Below are positions 18,133-27,951 of a stretch of DNA of 64,000 nucleotides, one piece after another (the stretch's first letter is position 1; the number at the start of each line of letters is the position of its first letter). The notes below the pieces were generated by a model. The model made no database searches and was not told the DNA's origin. It saw only the letters and a program-made list of their open reading frames with translations. The position numbers and the translations under genes are program-made. The stretch lies in assembly GCA_028280815.1 (NCBI GenBank), contig JANQLC010000030.1:43761-107760 (forward strand), read 5' to 3'. This stretch comes from Flavobacteriales bacterium. GTDB lineage: Bacteria > Bacteroidota > Bacteroidia > Flavobacteriales > JANQLC01.

Positions 18133-18611
18133 GAGAACACTTTAAAACCATTCCGATACAGATCGTTGGCATCATCTGCTCTCCCTTCATCTTTAATCAT
18201 TTCGATAAGCCTATTGGAAGGAATGACCCCGGGCGCAAAAACTGCGATCGCCAAAGCATTAAAGCAGGCTGCCGTTGGATCAATTTGGGAGACAAAGGCT
18301 TTTAAATCGACACCTGAGTCTAACAAGTTAGACAAGACAACATTTTCATAGGCGGGTAAATAACCCAGCTTCTCACCCTGAAAGTAAACGGCCACTGCGA
18401 AGGCATCGTATTTATTTTGCTTCTCCCTGACCAACTGTAAAACCGCTCCCGTGCTAATATGGCTTTTCAATCTGTCAAATCGATAATACCTCAACCCCGC
18501 AACGTAGTTATCATAGATTTTAATCAGCCGATCCGCCAGCAGTGAGTTGACCGGCAGCCTGAAGCCGCCGATACTTATGCTGAGTGCTTGGATAAAATCT
18601 TTGCGTTTCAC
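18129..18611 (-). CDS. HIRAN domain protein inside the cas operon
   Basis: A 160-aa protein whose centre matches the HIRAN domain: YVAGLRYYRF, then GAVLQLVREKQNKYDAFAVAV and GEKLGYLPAYENVVLSNLLD. In HLTF-type proteins HIRAN binds 3' ends of single-stranded DNA; stand-alone versions are little studied. The GTG start directly abuts the cas9 TAG, and the TGA overlaps the cas1 ATG, so it is made together with the Cas proteins. The C-terminal part (GRADDANDLYRNGFKVFS) is not recognised. A role in handling DNA ends during adaptation or after cleavage is inference. Confidence 0.85.
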
Positions 18612-21600
18612 CTATTGATATTCTCCCTTTTGAACAACTCGCCCCAAATGATCCATGCGGACTTTAACGACTCCCGCCAGATGTGCTGGGCTTGTAATAC
18701 GACGATACGCTTTACCCGACAGCTGTTTTTTGTTTTTCTGCATATCATCACTTATGGCTTTTGTCTCCAAATGATGCGCAAACAAGTAGTCCTTTGTCGA
18801 GATTTTTTGCACGCGGAATAGGTGCGCGCTAATCACTTTCGCATTTTTTTCATCCGTTAAATCAATGTCGGAAGGATTGAAGTCTGCAGCCGGAAAAACA
18901 AACATTTCATTTCTCTTCAAGGTGAATAAAAACTGCCAATCGGGATGTTTGGATAACTCCCTCTTGATGACGGCTTGGCCATGTATCGCCCGTCCAGTTG
19001 CTTTTATAAGTGAAACCACCCGCTCTTGCAATTTCCCTTTCTCATCGCGATAAATCGCCACGTGGTGATTGTTGCCCGCTTGCACAAAATCCACGTCCTG
19101 CCAATCGCCTTCTTCATCTGAGATCAAATGGCCGAAGTGATCTCTTTTTTCGCGCAAAGGTGTAGCCTTATTAACATGTGCTTCGATGGTTACACGCTTT
19201 AGGGCAATTTTTTCCTTTTTATCGAGCCAAATCGGGTTCTTATCCAAATCGGAAAAGGCTTTTTTGGGGTCTCCACCAAATTCGGATAAGCGATTTCGCA
19301 AAACCGCCTTGATCCCCTCATCTAACACTTTATCAATCTTCAAATCAGGTGTAACCTCTTTTCTAATGGTGTAAATTTCCTCGAAGCACTGCACTTCCCT
19401 CAGTGGTTTTCCCCGATACAGCATCGGCTCTCTTTTCAGCGTCTTAGCGTCAAAAGCATCTACAGGCTTATCATTGAATTTTTTCAAATGATCTAGAACC
19501 CGCATTCGCTGTGTTTTTTCTGCAATCAGCCGGGCTTGTTTCAAAGTAAACCTTTTACTTAGCTTCGTCGGCTTATCCACCAAACGCTTAACCCTGCCGT
19601 ATAGGGTCTCTTCATGGAGCTGCCCGCGCGGGGTTAATTCCATCTTTTCATTCCAGCCCTCTTTCTTTTTTGTCTTATTGACATTTGGGGTGACTACTTT
19701 GTTTCTCGCCTTAAACGAAATGAGGATATCCTCGATATGCTTTTTGGCTTCGCGCCTAAAGTTGGGCATCGGGGGGATAAACCTTCGTTCTTTTCTCCCA
19801 TCCTTTTCGGTAATCTTTTCCCGCATGCTGAGGATGCGCTTGTGTAGCTTATATGCCTCAGCCCTCGCATGTTCTTTCCCGTGTTTTTTGATCAGTTCTT
19901 TGATCAGTGCGGGTAAAGCAGCTTCATACCCGGCATGTAAATTATTTAAATATTGAACGTGGCTATGCGTGGTAAACGCAACGGTCAAAGCATCCATGGC
20001 GTGATGCCGGTGGTCACTTCGTTTTGTCCAGTCGATAATCTGTTCTACTCTATTACCGTCTTTTCGCTCCATCAGCTTGGTTAAGCCCAATTCCCTATAC
20101 TTGGGCAGGTTTAGCTCTTTTATAACATCGGTTAGACCCCAGTCTTGACGCAGACGATCCGTCACCTTTCCCGTGGTGGTATGAACTGTAGGCACCACTT
20201 CTTCCAACAGCTGTTTGGCTTTTTTAGTTATATAACGAGTTTCAGCCAAATCTCGATTTAAAAAGCCGCCGGGAATTTCTTCCGCCGGCATCAGCAATTT
20301 GTTGCGCTTGGCTTTACTGATCTTCTTGGCTTCATGCAAATTCTCTACCCGAGCCTTATAAGATTCCAAGTTCGGATAGTGGTCTTGTGCGATAAAATCC
20401 CAAGCGGTTCGATCACCTTTCTTCTCATTCTCAGCATGATACGCCAAGGTTTTATTGGAAAACGAATCGTCAAACGACTTAGCCTTCGGAATGATGTGTT
20501 CGACTTCGATTTCCTTTGAAAACAGCTTTTCCCTTGGAATATACCGTTCGGTATATAAGGTTTTATACGCATTGGCCTCTAATTCTTTGTACAGCCTATA
20601 GCGAATCACATCATTATGAGTCGAGTTGGGAATGCCAAATTCAGTCCGTAATATCTCTTTGATCTCCTCGTGCGCTTTGGTCGCCTTATTGATGTCTTGC
20701 GATATGTCGCTTCGCTCCTTAGCTGATTTCTTCAGGTCGCGCGCCAACTCTATGCGGACTTCATCGGGCTTCCCATAGGCATCCACGATTTGATTGACGA
20801 GGTTGACCATCTGGTTGAGAATCTTTTCCACCACGGGACTGCGCAAACCGTTCCTTTGCAATAAGGTCAATTTGTCTTTGCATATGCGATCGGCTCTTTC
20901 TGCTGTGGTCAGCGAATGCGAATGATTATACCCCGCTGATTGACAGGCCTCTGAGTAAAACTGCCCCGCTTTCAAATGCTTCATGATTTTTTTGATTGCC
21001 TTAGCGGATAAATTGCCATAATCTCGTAGCAGGGAAACATTTGCCAACATAGCGGCATATGCCGGTTTGAAGCCGTACTTCTGATGCAACTTTTTCTTTA
21101 GTGCCACATGGGATTTCCCGTAAACTTCTCGGTCTGCTTCCGATATTTTGCCGCTGTCTGCTTCGGCTGAATACAACAGATGCCACAACTGATAGCTCGC
21201 TTGCTTATCAAAGGACTTTTCGGTGAACTCGGCATCAAAGTCGAGTATATCGGAACAAATCCCGACTTGCTGAAAAACGGCTTTCAGCTCCGCCTTGACC
21301 TCACCCGGCGATTTTTTCTGCCAATCGAATCCATAGCCTTCCAATTCGGCTATCCGACGATACACACCAAATAGGGCAGCATAGGTGCGGTTGCCTTGAA
21401 TCTTCTTCTCTTTGCCCTTTTTTTCAAAATTAGAACGCCATTTAGACGGGCCTTTTAAACCGATTATCCGGGCAATCGCCTCGGGTTTCAGATCCCTACC
21501 GAGATTGAGCTCTTCAAATATCCGTTGCCTGATCGCAGCATCCAAGCCTTTCACTTCGCACTGCTCACGGGTTTCTTCATTTTGAAATACCAGATTATTC

Positions 21601-22901
21601 AGGGTTTGCCAAATTTTAAATTCCTGAAATAGGGGCGCAGATTTGGGAATAACCCGATGTCCGACTTCTATCTCCCTTTGCTTTCCTTCTTTTTCTACCT
21701 GGGTCTTCCAGCGCTCAAACTCGCATAAGCGAATCAAGCCTTTTTGAGACCTCAAGCGCCGCTGATAGAAGATGATCCCATCGCGAATCGCTGCTTTCAA
21801 ATCTGCTGTCATCTCTGGGTAAAACGCCTGCTGCGTTTCCCATATCCGCTCGAATTCATCGAGGTAATCCTGCCGATAAAACACTTGATTTTTCAGAGAA
21901 GTATGCGGATTTTTTTGAATTTGTGCGTATAGGTTCTCCCCTACGGTCTGACCGTTGAAAAACAACTCCTTACTGCGGTTGCTGATCGCACCGAGGTAGC
22001 CGCTGGGCTTATTGAGTTCGTGGTTGATCTCCTGTAAAACGATAGCCAGATATTCCAAGTCCAACTTCTCCTCCAATGCCGATACGCGCCACGCATATTG
22101 CTGCAACCGCTTTTCAGCTGCCTTGCCCGGCTGCTTTATCCCTTTGATTTGAAAGGGCTCCTCACAAATCTTCCAGCTCTTTTTTTCGTTTTTCCCCTGC
22201 AATTTCTCGTATAGCGCATCGGTTAAAATATCTGGATAAAACTGTCTTTGCACATGCCAAACACGGTCGAATTCCGCCTGCAAATCCGAGCGGTAAAACT
22301 CTGAAATATGGTGCTTCCCCGCTTGTAGTCTTCGATAGACAAACTGCCCCGGCGTCCAGTTGTTCTCATACAATTCTCTGGCGACAGCCATGCCATCGAT
22401 CAAACTGCCCGCTTCTCCGTCTTGGGCCTTTCGATTGCTCTTATACCCGCGTTTTTTATTGATCGCTAAAAACACGCGTGCCAGTTCGGGTTTTTCTATC
22501 CTTTGGCGCGCAGCCTTTGCCCGCAGCCTAAGGGTTTCGTGTGTGGTGTTCTTACCCACTTCCGTTAAAGGCGTGTCTTTCGCAATAAAACCGTTTTCCA
22601 TCAACAGGGCTATCAAATCCTCACGCCTCTTTTTAAACCGCTGTAAATTTCTGCGCGCACCCCGGTAGTGGGTTCGGGCCGCATTGGAAGAAAGGCCACG
22701 CCCGCTTTCAAAATTCTTGACGGGATCTTTGGATCCTGGGACCTTATTTGTTTTCCCGTCCACCGCACCAAATGTATCGTATTGCACAACCCGAACACCG
22801 AGCTTTACGATCTCAGCGTTTTCACTGCGGCTTTCCGCTTCATCGACCAGTGCCCAACCGATGCTCGCAGTGCCCAAATCCAAACCCAATATTTTTTTCA
22901 C
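18612..22901 (-). CDS. cas9: Cas9, type II-C
   Basis: RNA-guided DNA endonuclease, 1429 aa, the size of large Bacteroidota II-C enzymes. RuvC-I is ILGLDLGTASIGWALVDE (Asp8). The bridge helix is RTHYRGARRNLQRFKKRRED. RuvC-II is EVRIELARDL near residue 718. HNH is EVEHIIPKAKSFDDSFSNKT near 800 with the catalytic His and Asn. RuvC-III is HHAMDALTVAF near 965. All catalytic residues are present, so the nuclease should be active. The tracrRNA is transcribed divergently from the 5' side. It is the first gene of a cas9-HIRAN-cas1-cas2 operon. Confidence 0.98.
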   Translation of the reverse strand: MKKILGLDLGTASIGWALVDEAESRSENAEIVKLGVRVVQYDTFGAVDGKTNKVPGSKDPVKNFESGRGLSSNAARTHYRGARRNLQRFKKRREDLIALLMENGFIAKDTPLTEVGKNTTHETLRLRAKAARQRIEKPELARVFLAINKKRGYKSNRKAQDGEAGSLIDGMAVARELYENNWTPGQFVYRRLQAGKHHISEFYRSDLQAEFDRVWHVQRQFYPDILTDALYEKLQGKNEKKSWKICEEPFQIKGIKQPGKAAEKRLQQYAWRVSALEEKLDLEYLAIVLQEINHELNKPSGYLGAISNRSKELFFNGQTVGENLYAQIQKNPHTSLKNQVFYRQDYLDEFERIWETQQAFYPEMTADLKAAIRDGIIFYQRRLRSQKGLIRLCEFERWKTQVEKEGKQREIEVGHRVIPKSAPLFQEFKIWQTLNNLVFQNEETREQCEVKGLDAAIRQRIFEELNLGRDLKPEAIARIIGLKGPSKWRSNFEKKGKEKKIQGNRTYAALFGVYRRIAELEGYGFDWQKKSPGEVKAELKAVFQQVGICSDILDFDAEFTEKSFDKQASYQLWHLLYSAEADSGKISEADREVYGKSHVALKKKLHQKYGFKPAYAAMLANVSLLRDYGNLSAKAIKKIMKHLKAGQFYSEACQSAGYNHSHSLTTAERADRICKDKLTLLQRNGLRSPVVEKILNQMVNLVNQIVDAYGKPDEVRIELARDLKKSAKERSDISQDINKATKAHEEIKEILRTEFGIPNSTHNDVIRYRLYKELEANAYKTLYTERYIPREKLFSKEIEVEHIIPKAKSFDDSFSNKTLAYHAENEKKGDRTAWDFIAQDHYPNLESYKARVENLHEAKKISKAKRNKLLMPAEEIPGGFLNRDLAETRYITKKAKQLLEEVVPTVHTTTGKVTDRLRQDWGLTDVIKELNLPKYRELGLTKLMERKDGNRVEQIIDWTKRSDHRHHAMDALTVAFTTHSHVQYLNNLHAGYEAALPALIKELIKKHGKEHARAEAYKLHKRILSMREKITEKDGRKERRFIPPMPNFRREAKKHIEDILISFKARNKVVTPNVNKTKKKEGWNEKMELTPRGQLHEETLYGRVKRLVDKPTKLSKRFTLKQARLIAEKTQRMRVLDHLKKFNDKPVDAFDAKTLKREPMLYRGKPLREVQCFEEIYTIRKEVTPDLKIDKVLDEGIKAVLRNRLSEFGGDPKKAFSDLDKNPIWLDKKEKIALKRVTIEAHVNKATPLREKRDHFGHLISDEEGDWQDVDFVQAGNNHHVAIYRDEKGKLQERVVSLIKATGRAIHGQAVIKRELSKHPDWQFLFTLKRNEMFVFPAADFNPSDIDLTDEKNAKVISAHLFRVQKISTKDYLFAHHLETKAISDDMQKNKKQLSGKAYRRITSPAHLAGVVKVRMDHLGRVVQKGEYQ

Positions 22902-22906
22902 GTCTC

Positions 22907-22937
22907 TTCGATTTTTTAGAATTGTTTACTACCTTTG
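22907..22937 (+). promoter_or_regulatory. tracrRNA promoter
   Basis: TACCTTTG at 22930-22937 is a perfect TAnnTTTG box. TTCG at 22907-22910, 19 nt upstream, is a near -33 TTTG. The predicted start at about 22944 falls just before or at the anti-repeat. Confidence 0.65.
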
Positions 22938-22941
22938 CCCT

Positions 22942-23032
22942 CGGATTCCAAGAGTAGCAATTCACAATAAGGATTATTCCGTTGTGAAAACATTTCAAGT
23001 GGCCTCTTTCAAAGGAGGTCGCTTTGTTTTTT
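22942..23032 (+). ncRNA. tracrRNA
   Basis: The anti-repeat GATTCC-AAGA-GTAGCAATTCACAAT pairs with the repeat start: GTTGTGAATTGCTAC pairs along 15 positions (one G-T), then a bulge (C against AAGA), then GGAATC with GATTCC. Such an upper and lower stem with a bulge is the standard crRNA:tracrRNA duplex. Downstream are a GGA-TTAT-TCC hairpin and a strong hairpin GGCCTC...GAGGTC ending in a T6 run (23027-23032), a typical II-C tracrRNA tail and terminator. It lies between cas9 and DUF5689, divergent from cas9. Confidence 0.88.
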
Positions 23033-23622
23033 GCCCTAAAAAGCCCAATTTAAGCATTTATCGAATAAGGGTGATATAAAAACCTCACTGCTGCTATCGG
23101 TTTTTAATCGACAAATAGGTATCTATCTGAGCCCGGAAAGCCTTATCTCTTCGTACGCGTCCTATTGATTTAAGAGAACCTTATCCCTCCCTATAGTCGG
23201 CTAAGCCAATTCGTATTTCCGTTCCCATTTGAAAGCCTGGATAGTGGGACTTGTCTCTTTGATTTTGTCCTGTGCTCAGTCACGCCGACTCTTATTGCGC
23301 TTTTGAAGCACCACCTTTGTTTCTTCGTGCTCGTCCTGCATGAAGTCAGACTAAAAGTAAAAGAGATGGGTTTGTCTCTCATTCCCATGGGATCCACCTA
23401 AAAGAGCAGCCCACTTCTCTGTTCCGAATACGACTCCCCGATTGCAAAAGTCCAACCTCAGCATGATTATATAACGATGATTTGAAAAAGTCACCTCTTT
23501 ACCTGGTTTGTCCCTATGGTGCTCTCCTCGCGCACCGACTACGCATACTGAATCATTTATCAGCCTTGCATTTCTGAGCATTCAATTGGAAATACAAATC
23601 TTTTCACAAAAATGAATAAACT
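23033..23622. repeat. Intergenic region with family A units (GT-rich orientation)
   Basis: No gene is seen. TTTGTCCTGTG at 23264-23274, preceded by GGGACTTGTCTCTTTGA, recurs at 36389-36399 and, inverted with one change, near 5357-5368. The rest has no recognised content. Confidence 0.45.
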
Positions 23623-23646
23623 TTGAAGCAAAAACATACCAGAACA

Positions 23647-25266
23647 ATGAAGTCTATACCCCTTACTCAGATCGCAGTGTTGCTCTCGCTGCTATCCACT
23701 CTTCTCGGCTGTGTAAAAGATAGCCATTTCAGCACACCGCCTCTGGATTGCCAAGCGCCCGTGCAGGCTAACACCAGCCTCGCGCAATTGCTACAGTCTT
23801 ACTCGGGCAGGCTTAGACCAATCGACAAGGACTTGATATTTCCCGCCTATGTGATTTCGAGCGACAGAGCCAGAAATTTTTACAAGGCGCTCCGCTTACA
23901 GGCTGTTCCAGCTAATCCGACGAGCAGTGGCATCGAAATCGACATGGATGCAACCGACTTGTACCTGGACTATCCCATAGGCACTGAGTTGCTCATCGAA
24001 GCCAAAGAGCTTTACTTAGATGGTGAGAACGGCGCGTTTCGCTTGGGTTATCCGTATTTAGACAGCCAAGCCAGAGCCCGCCTGGGACGCATTGATGCGA
24101 CCGACATCAACCAGCATATCTACTTCTCCTGCAATCCCATCACCGCGATCACACCCAAGACGTACAACCAGCTCAGTGAAGTCAAAGCGGATAAAAACAC
24201 CAACACCTTGGTTCGGTTAAACGACGTAGAATTCACCGCAGGGGATACGGATAAAACCTATGCGGATAAAAGAGCCGATGCCAACCGTCACCTCATCGAC
24301 AAAAACGGGGACCAATTGATTCTGCGCAGCAGTCGATACGCGGATTTCGCACAGCAAAAGCTACCCGATGGCTCCGGTAGCATCACGGGCGTGATGGGCA
24401 AGTACGGCAGCCATTTTCAACTCTACATCCGAGATCTATCCGATGTGCAACTCGATAAACCACGGTTCAAAGGTAAAACCGCTGAAACCACCCAAGTGAA
24501 AGCACCTACTAAAACTGAAACACCGACCAAATCCAAAACACGCACCAAAGCGGCGACATCCCCCGAGGTCGAAGCGCCAGTTAAGGCCACATACAAGGCG
24601 GGAATCCCCCCCTGTACCGGTGAGTTTATCAGCGGGTTTACCAACCTGTGCTACCTCCGAAATCAATACCCGACAAAAGCAGGTGAAACACTGGAAAACC
24701 GCAAGATAAAGGTAGTCGTCACCTCTGACAACAGGGGCGGAAACATATATCCGCGAAATGTCGCTGTACAGGATCAAACCGCTGGCATCATCCTGCATTT
24801 CGATTGCATACCGCCACTCACCAAGCCCGATAGCTTGTTGGAAGTGGATCTAAGCGGAGCAAAACTCAGCGTTTTCCACGGTCAACTCCAAATCGATGTG
24901 AGCTGCTCAAATATGAAACACATAGGAGTTCAACCGGTAAAACCCAAGGTTATCACAATCGCAGAACTCAACACCAACCAGTACGAGAGTATGCTCGTCG
25001 AGCTGGACGACGTCACCTATACTCAGCCCGGCATTCCCTTTTACAGCGGTGAAGGCGAATACACGGTCCACGAACTGCAAGACGAGACCGGAATCACCAC
25101 CGTTTACGTACACAAAGGGGTCACCTTTGCTTCGGTTGCCGTTCCGCTCGGAACGGTATCCGTCATCGGTAATGCAGGAAGCTATGACGGAAAAGCGCAA
25201 CTGTTGCCTCGCAACACCTACGACACAGTCGATACCGACAAAGGAAAAGAAGAGGATTCTCCCTGA
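23647..25266 (+). CDS. DUF5689 domain lipoprotein
   Basis: An exported protein of about 539 aa with a lipoprotein signal (LLSLLSTLLGC) followed by VKDSHFSTPPLDC, the usual beginning of DUF5689 proteins. The first half carries the DUF5689/OB-like region (FPAYVISSDRARNFYKAL, IEIDMDATDLYLDYPIGTEL). A Lys/Thr-rich linker follows (TETPTKSKTRTKAATSPEV), then a second OB-like domain (KVVVTSDNRGGNIYPRNVAV). The start at ATG 23647 fits the signal peptide better than the upstream codon at 23623. It probably sits on the outer surface or in the periplasm; substrate unknown. Confidence 0.8.
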   Translation: MKSIPLTQIAVLLSLLSTLLGCVKDSHFSTPPLDCQAPVQANTSLAQLLQSYSGRLRPIDKDLIFPAYVISSDRARNFYKALRLQAVPANPTSSGIEIDMDATDLYLDYPIGTELLIEAKELYLDGENGAFRLGYPYLDSQARARLGRIDATDINQHIYFSCNPITAITPKTYNQLSEVKADKNTNTLVRLNDVEFTAGDTDKTYADKRADANRHLIDKNGDQLILRSSRYADFAQQKLPDGSGSITGVMGKYGSHFQLYIRDLSDVQLDKPRFKGKTAETTQVKAPTKTETPTKSKTRTKAATSPEVEAPVKATYKAGIPPCTGEFISGFTNLCYLRNQYPTKAGETLENRKIKVVVTSDNRGGNIYPRNVAVQDQTAGIILHFDCIPPLTKPDSLLEVDLSGAKLSVFHGQLQIDVSCSNMKHIGVQPVKPKVITIAELNTNQYESMLVELDDVTYTQPGIPFYSGEGEYTVHELQDETGITTVYVHKGVTFASVAVPLGTVSVIGNAGSYDGKAQLLPRNTYDTVDTDKGKEEDSP

Positions 25267-25339
25267 TGCTGATATCATCGGGGTAAAAACTACGACAAAA
25301 CAGCATATGCGACACCCCTTACAACCTACCTAGGTAAAA

Positions 25340-25570
25340 TCACTCCTCGTACCAAAAATCCGTATTTAACAGTACAACCGTAGCAAATCTAGCAAGGCGG
25401 TAAGCACTGTATCTCCATCTGTGGCAATGCGCATTTATGCAGAATATAGGCAGCTCCTAAGCCTACTTATTAAACCGTAAACCCCAGTCAGTGCGCGCGC
25501 AAGCCATGTAATGCCCATGTCATGACGATCAAAAAGCGCGATTCTTCAAAAATTATCTCCAACACAAACT
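25340..25570 (-). pseudogene. Relic of a second cas1 gene
   Basis: The stretch between DUF5689 and QC holds no open gene, but its minus strand aligns with cas1. The 13-mers GTAAGCACTGTAT (25400-25412) and TCAGTGCGCGCGC (25488-25500), as read on the plus strand, occur in the same order in cas1 at 17491-17503 and 17550-17562. Translated remnants are CHRWRYSAYRLA against FHRNKYSAYCLA, and LARALTGVYGL against TARALIGTGLL. About 30 nt are inserted between the blocks and several stops occur. This is a dead fragment of Cas1 around its catalytic His. Confidence 0.6.
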
Positions 25571-25673
25571 CGCGAGCTGTTGCAAGCCAAGACCTTTGGT
25601 TTCCCAGCCTGTGCCAAGCTGGCTTGTCGAAAACAGGAGTAAGCATTTACCTCAGATTGTGTAATTTCACCGC

Positions 25674-26726
25674 ATGGGTATAAAAATCCGAAAAAGCGCA
25701 ATCCACAACCTACTACCTCTTTTTTGGTTGATCACAGCATCTTCATGCGAGAAGAAAGCGACAGACAAATTACTCTTCACCAGTAATAGCAAAAAAATTG
25801 AAGACGAAACCCACCACTTTGGCGAGGACTTGCGGTTCGAGGTAACCGCCAGAAAAGTGGCTTTCGATTCGATCACACTTGAGATAAACGACAAAAAGAC
25901 AATAAACGGCAACGCACTGAGGCTCGATAGCAGCTTTGCCCATTACGGCATCAATACACTGGAGTCATCTATCTTTTACGAAGGCGGCAAGCGATCCACC
26001 CGCAAGCTCACATTTACCATGCTCCCGGCAAAAGCGCCAACACAAGGGTCGTACAAAATCATAAAAACCTTTCCACATGATAAAAACTACTTTACAGAAG
26101 GGCTGTCTTTTCAGGATGGTTTTGTTTATGAGAGCACTGGGGGAAAGGGCAAATCAAAATTGGTTCGCTACGCATTAAACGCTACGCGACCAGAGGCGGA
26201 AGCGAAGTTGAGCAAAAAATACTTTGGTGAAGGCATAGCGCTGGTAGGGGACTCTATTTACCAGCTGACCTACGAGAGTCGAAAAGTATTGATTTACGAC
26301 AGACAAAATCTCAAGCGCAAAGGAGAATTGGATTACCCGCCCATGCTCTCCGAAGGCTGGGGCATGCATTATCAGAAGCCCTATCTATTGGTTTCCGACG
26401 GCTCTTCCAACATTTATTTCTTCGATAAGCGATTAAACCTAAAGCACAAGATCCAAGTGACCACCGATCGGGCTTTGGTCAAAAACATCAACGAGCTGGA
26501 GGTCTTCGAGGGCAAGATTTACGCCAATGTCTGGCAAAGGCCTATCATCCTCGTCATCGACATGGACACAGGTGTGGTAAAGTCTGAGATAAACTTAAGG
26601 GATTTGATGACAAAGCATAAAAGGACTGGCGTACTGAATGGCATAGCAGCATACGGTAGGCATCTGCTCATCACAGGAAAAAACTGGGGTGAGCTCTTCG
26701 AGATATCTATCCAGCTCCAAACCTAA
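25674..26726 (+). CDS. Glutaminyl-peptide cyclotransferase (glutamine cyclotransferase family)
   Basis: Converts N-terminal Gln of exported peptides or proteins to pyroglutamate. The 350-aa protein has a lipoprotein signal (LLPLFWLITASSC), an N-terminal Ig-like part, and from residue 125 the five-bladed beta-propeller of PF05096: NYFTEGLSFQDGFVYESTGG, KYFGEGIALVGDSIYQLTY, LSEGWGMHYQKPYLLVSDGS, NINELEVFEGKIYANVWQ and VLNGIAAYGRHLLITGKNW. The stop overlaps that of the convergent DjlA-like gene. Confidence 0.92.
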   Translation: MGIKIRKSAIHNLLPLFWLITASSCEKKATDKLLFTSNSKKIEDETHHFGEDLRFEVTARKVAFDSITLEINDKKTINGNALRLDSSFAHYGINTLESSIFYEGGKRSTRKLTFTMLPAKAPTQGSYKIIKTFPHDKNYFTEGLSFQDGFVYESTGGKGKSKLVRYALNATRPEAEAKLSKKYFGEGIALVGDSIYQLTYESRKVLIYDRQNLKRKGELDYPPMLSEGWGMHYQKPYLLVSDGSSNIYFFDKRLNLKHKIQVTTDRALVKNINELEVFEGKIYANVWQRPIILVIDMDTGVVKSEINLRDLMTKHKRTGVLNGIAAYGRHLLITGKNWGELFEISIQLQT

Positions 26727-27457
26727 AACCCCCTTTCTCTCTTGAGGCTTTCATAGGCTTGCTGAATCTCCTGAAATCGTTTCTTAGCCTGCGAAACATA
26801 GGGCTCACCCATAGCACTCACCTTATCGGGGTGATATTTCTTTACCATCTGCCTATACGCCGACTTTATCTCCTCTGGATCAGCCGTACGGGAAAGCCCC
26901 AGGGTCGCATAAGCTGAGGTGATATCCCTTACGTAGCGCCCCTGAATGCGCTTGAAGTCATAAGCACCGATATATAAATAACCCGCTATCTTCTGCAACA
27001 GTTCGAGCTCTCGTTCGTGAATCCGACCATCAGCCCGAGCAATGCCAAAGAGATAATGCATCAATTGCAAACGCATGGGATGGCTAAATCGAGACTGCAC
27101 TTGTAAAGCTACCTGCCGCAAGGAGACGGGATGCTGCTGAACTATATTTTTAAAGAGTTTAAACAACTGCTCAGCGCGTTCAGCGCCATAAGTATGGATA
27201 AAGTATTGACGTACATAGTTCAACTCATGGCGAGATGTCTGCCCATCAGCCTTAATCACATAAGCAGATAAGATTAAGAGACTCATCTCAAAGCCAGCTG
27301 CTTCGGGATTATCATAACGGACATGACGGCGAAAATCCTTCCAACCTGATTCTGTAAATCCCTCTACAGCCGATCCCAGCACAAAGCCAATTATACCGCC
27401 CATAGGTCCACCGAAGAGCGCGCCTAAGCCGGCTCCAATCCACTTAGTCCAACGCAT
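26723..27457 (-). CDS. DjlA-like protein: TerB domain plus J domain
   Basis: A DnaK co-chaperone of the DjlA type, about 244 aa. The N-terminus has a glycine-rich membrane segment (WIGAGLGALFGGPMGGIIGF), then a TerB-like helical domain (LLILSAYVIKADGQTSRHEL; FGIARADGRIHERELELLQK), and a C-terminal J domain with the HPD motif in YRQMVKKYHPDKV. ATG 27457 is preferred: it lies about 20 nt behind a -7 box, while the TTG at 27478 would lie inside that box. Confidence 0.88.
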   Translation of the reverse strand: MRWTKWIGAGLGALFGGPMGGIIGFVLGSAVEGFTESGWKDFRRHVRYDNPEAAGFEMSLLILSAYVIKADGQTSRHELNYVRQYFIHTYGAERAEQLFKLFKNIVQQHPVSLRQVALQVQSRFSHPMRLQLMHYLFGIARADGRIHERELELLQKIAGYLYIGAYDFKRIQGRYVRDITSAYATLGLSRTADPEEIKSAYRQMVKKYHPDKVSAMGEPYVSQAKKRFQEIQQAYESLKRERGF

Positions 27458-27475
27458 GAACCGTTTCACAAGCGA

Positions 27476-27501
27476 CAAAATTAGGATAATACGTAAATTT
27501 G
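27476..27501. promoter_or_regulatory. Back-to-back -7 boxes of the DjlA-like and bacilliredoxin genes
   Basis: Minus-strand TAATTTTG (27483-27476) and plus-strand TAAATTTG (27494-27501) both fit TAnnTTTG and point in opposite directions, only 10 nt apart. The -33 elements of the two promoters must interleave. Confidence 0.45.
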
Positions 27502-27540
27502 CACGTGCAATCCATCATGTGGAATAAAAAAGGCAAAGTT

Positions 27541-27951
27541 ATGTACCCCCCTGAAATGATAACACCCATGAAATCAGAGCTGACCGAAAACGGGTTTGAA
27601 GAATTGGTCAGTTCTGAATCGGTAAACCGCTTCCTCGCACGAGGCGGTACCGTCTTGCTGGTAGTCAATTCCGTTTGTGGTTGCGCAGCGGGCAGTGCGC
27701 GACCTGGCGTTCTGCAATCTTTAAGCCAGGCAAAAAAACCAGCGCGTCTGGGAACCGTATTCGCAGGTGTAGACCAGAAAGCTACACAAACCGCCCGTGA
27801 AAATATGTTACCCTTTCCACCTTCTTCCCCCTGTGTGGCTTTGTTCAAAGAGGGGAAATTGGTACACATGGTCGAACGCCACCAAATCGAAGGCCGTAGC
27901 GCATCGGCATTAGCTGAAAATTTAAAGCAGGCCTACGAGAAATATTGTTAA
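27541..27951 (+). CDS. BrxA/BrxB family bacilliredoxin
   Basis: A 136-aa thioredoxin-fold protein of the YphP/YqiW family. The CGC active site is in VVNSVCGCAAGSARPGVLQSL, and the family start MYPPEM is present, which fixes the ATG at 27541 rather than an upstream codon. It reduces mixed disulfides formed with low-molecular-weight thiols in Firmicutes; the partner thiol in Bacteroidota is less clear. Cytosolic. Confidence 0.93.
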   Translation: MYPPEMITPMKSELTENGFEELVSSESVNRFLARGGTVLLVVNSVCGCAAGSARPGVLQSLSQAKKPARLGTVFAGVDQKATQTARENMLPFPPSSPCVALFKEGKLVHMVERHQIEGRSASALAENLKQAYEKYC

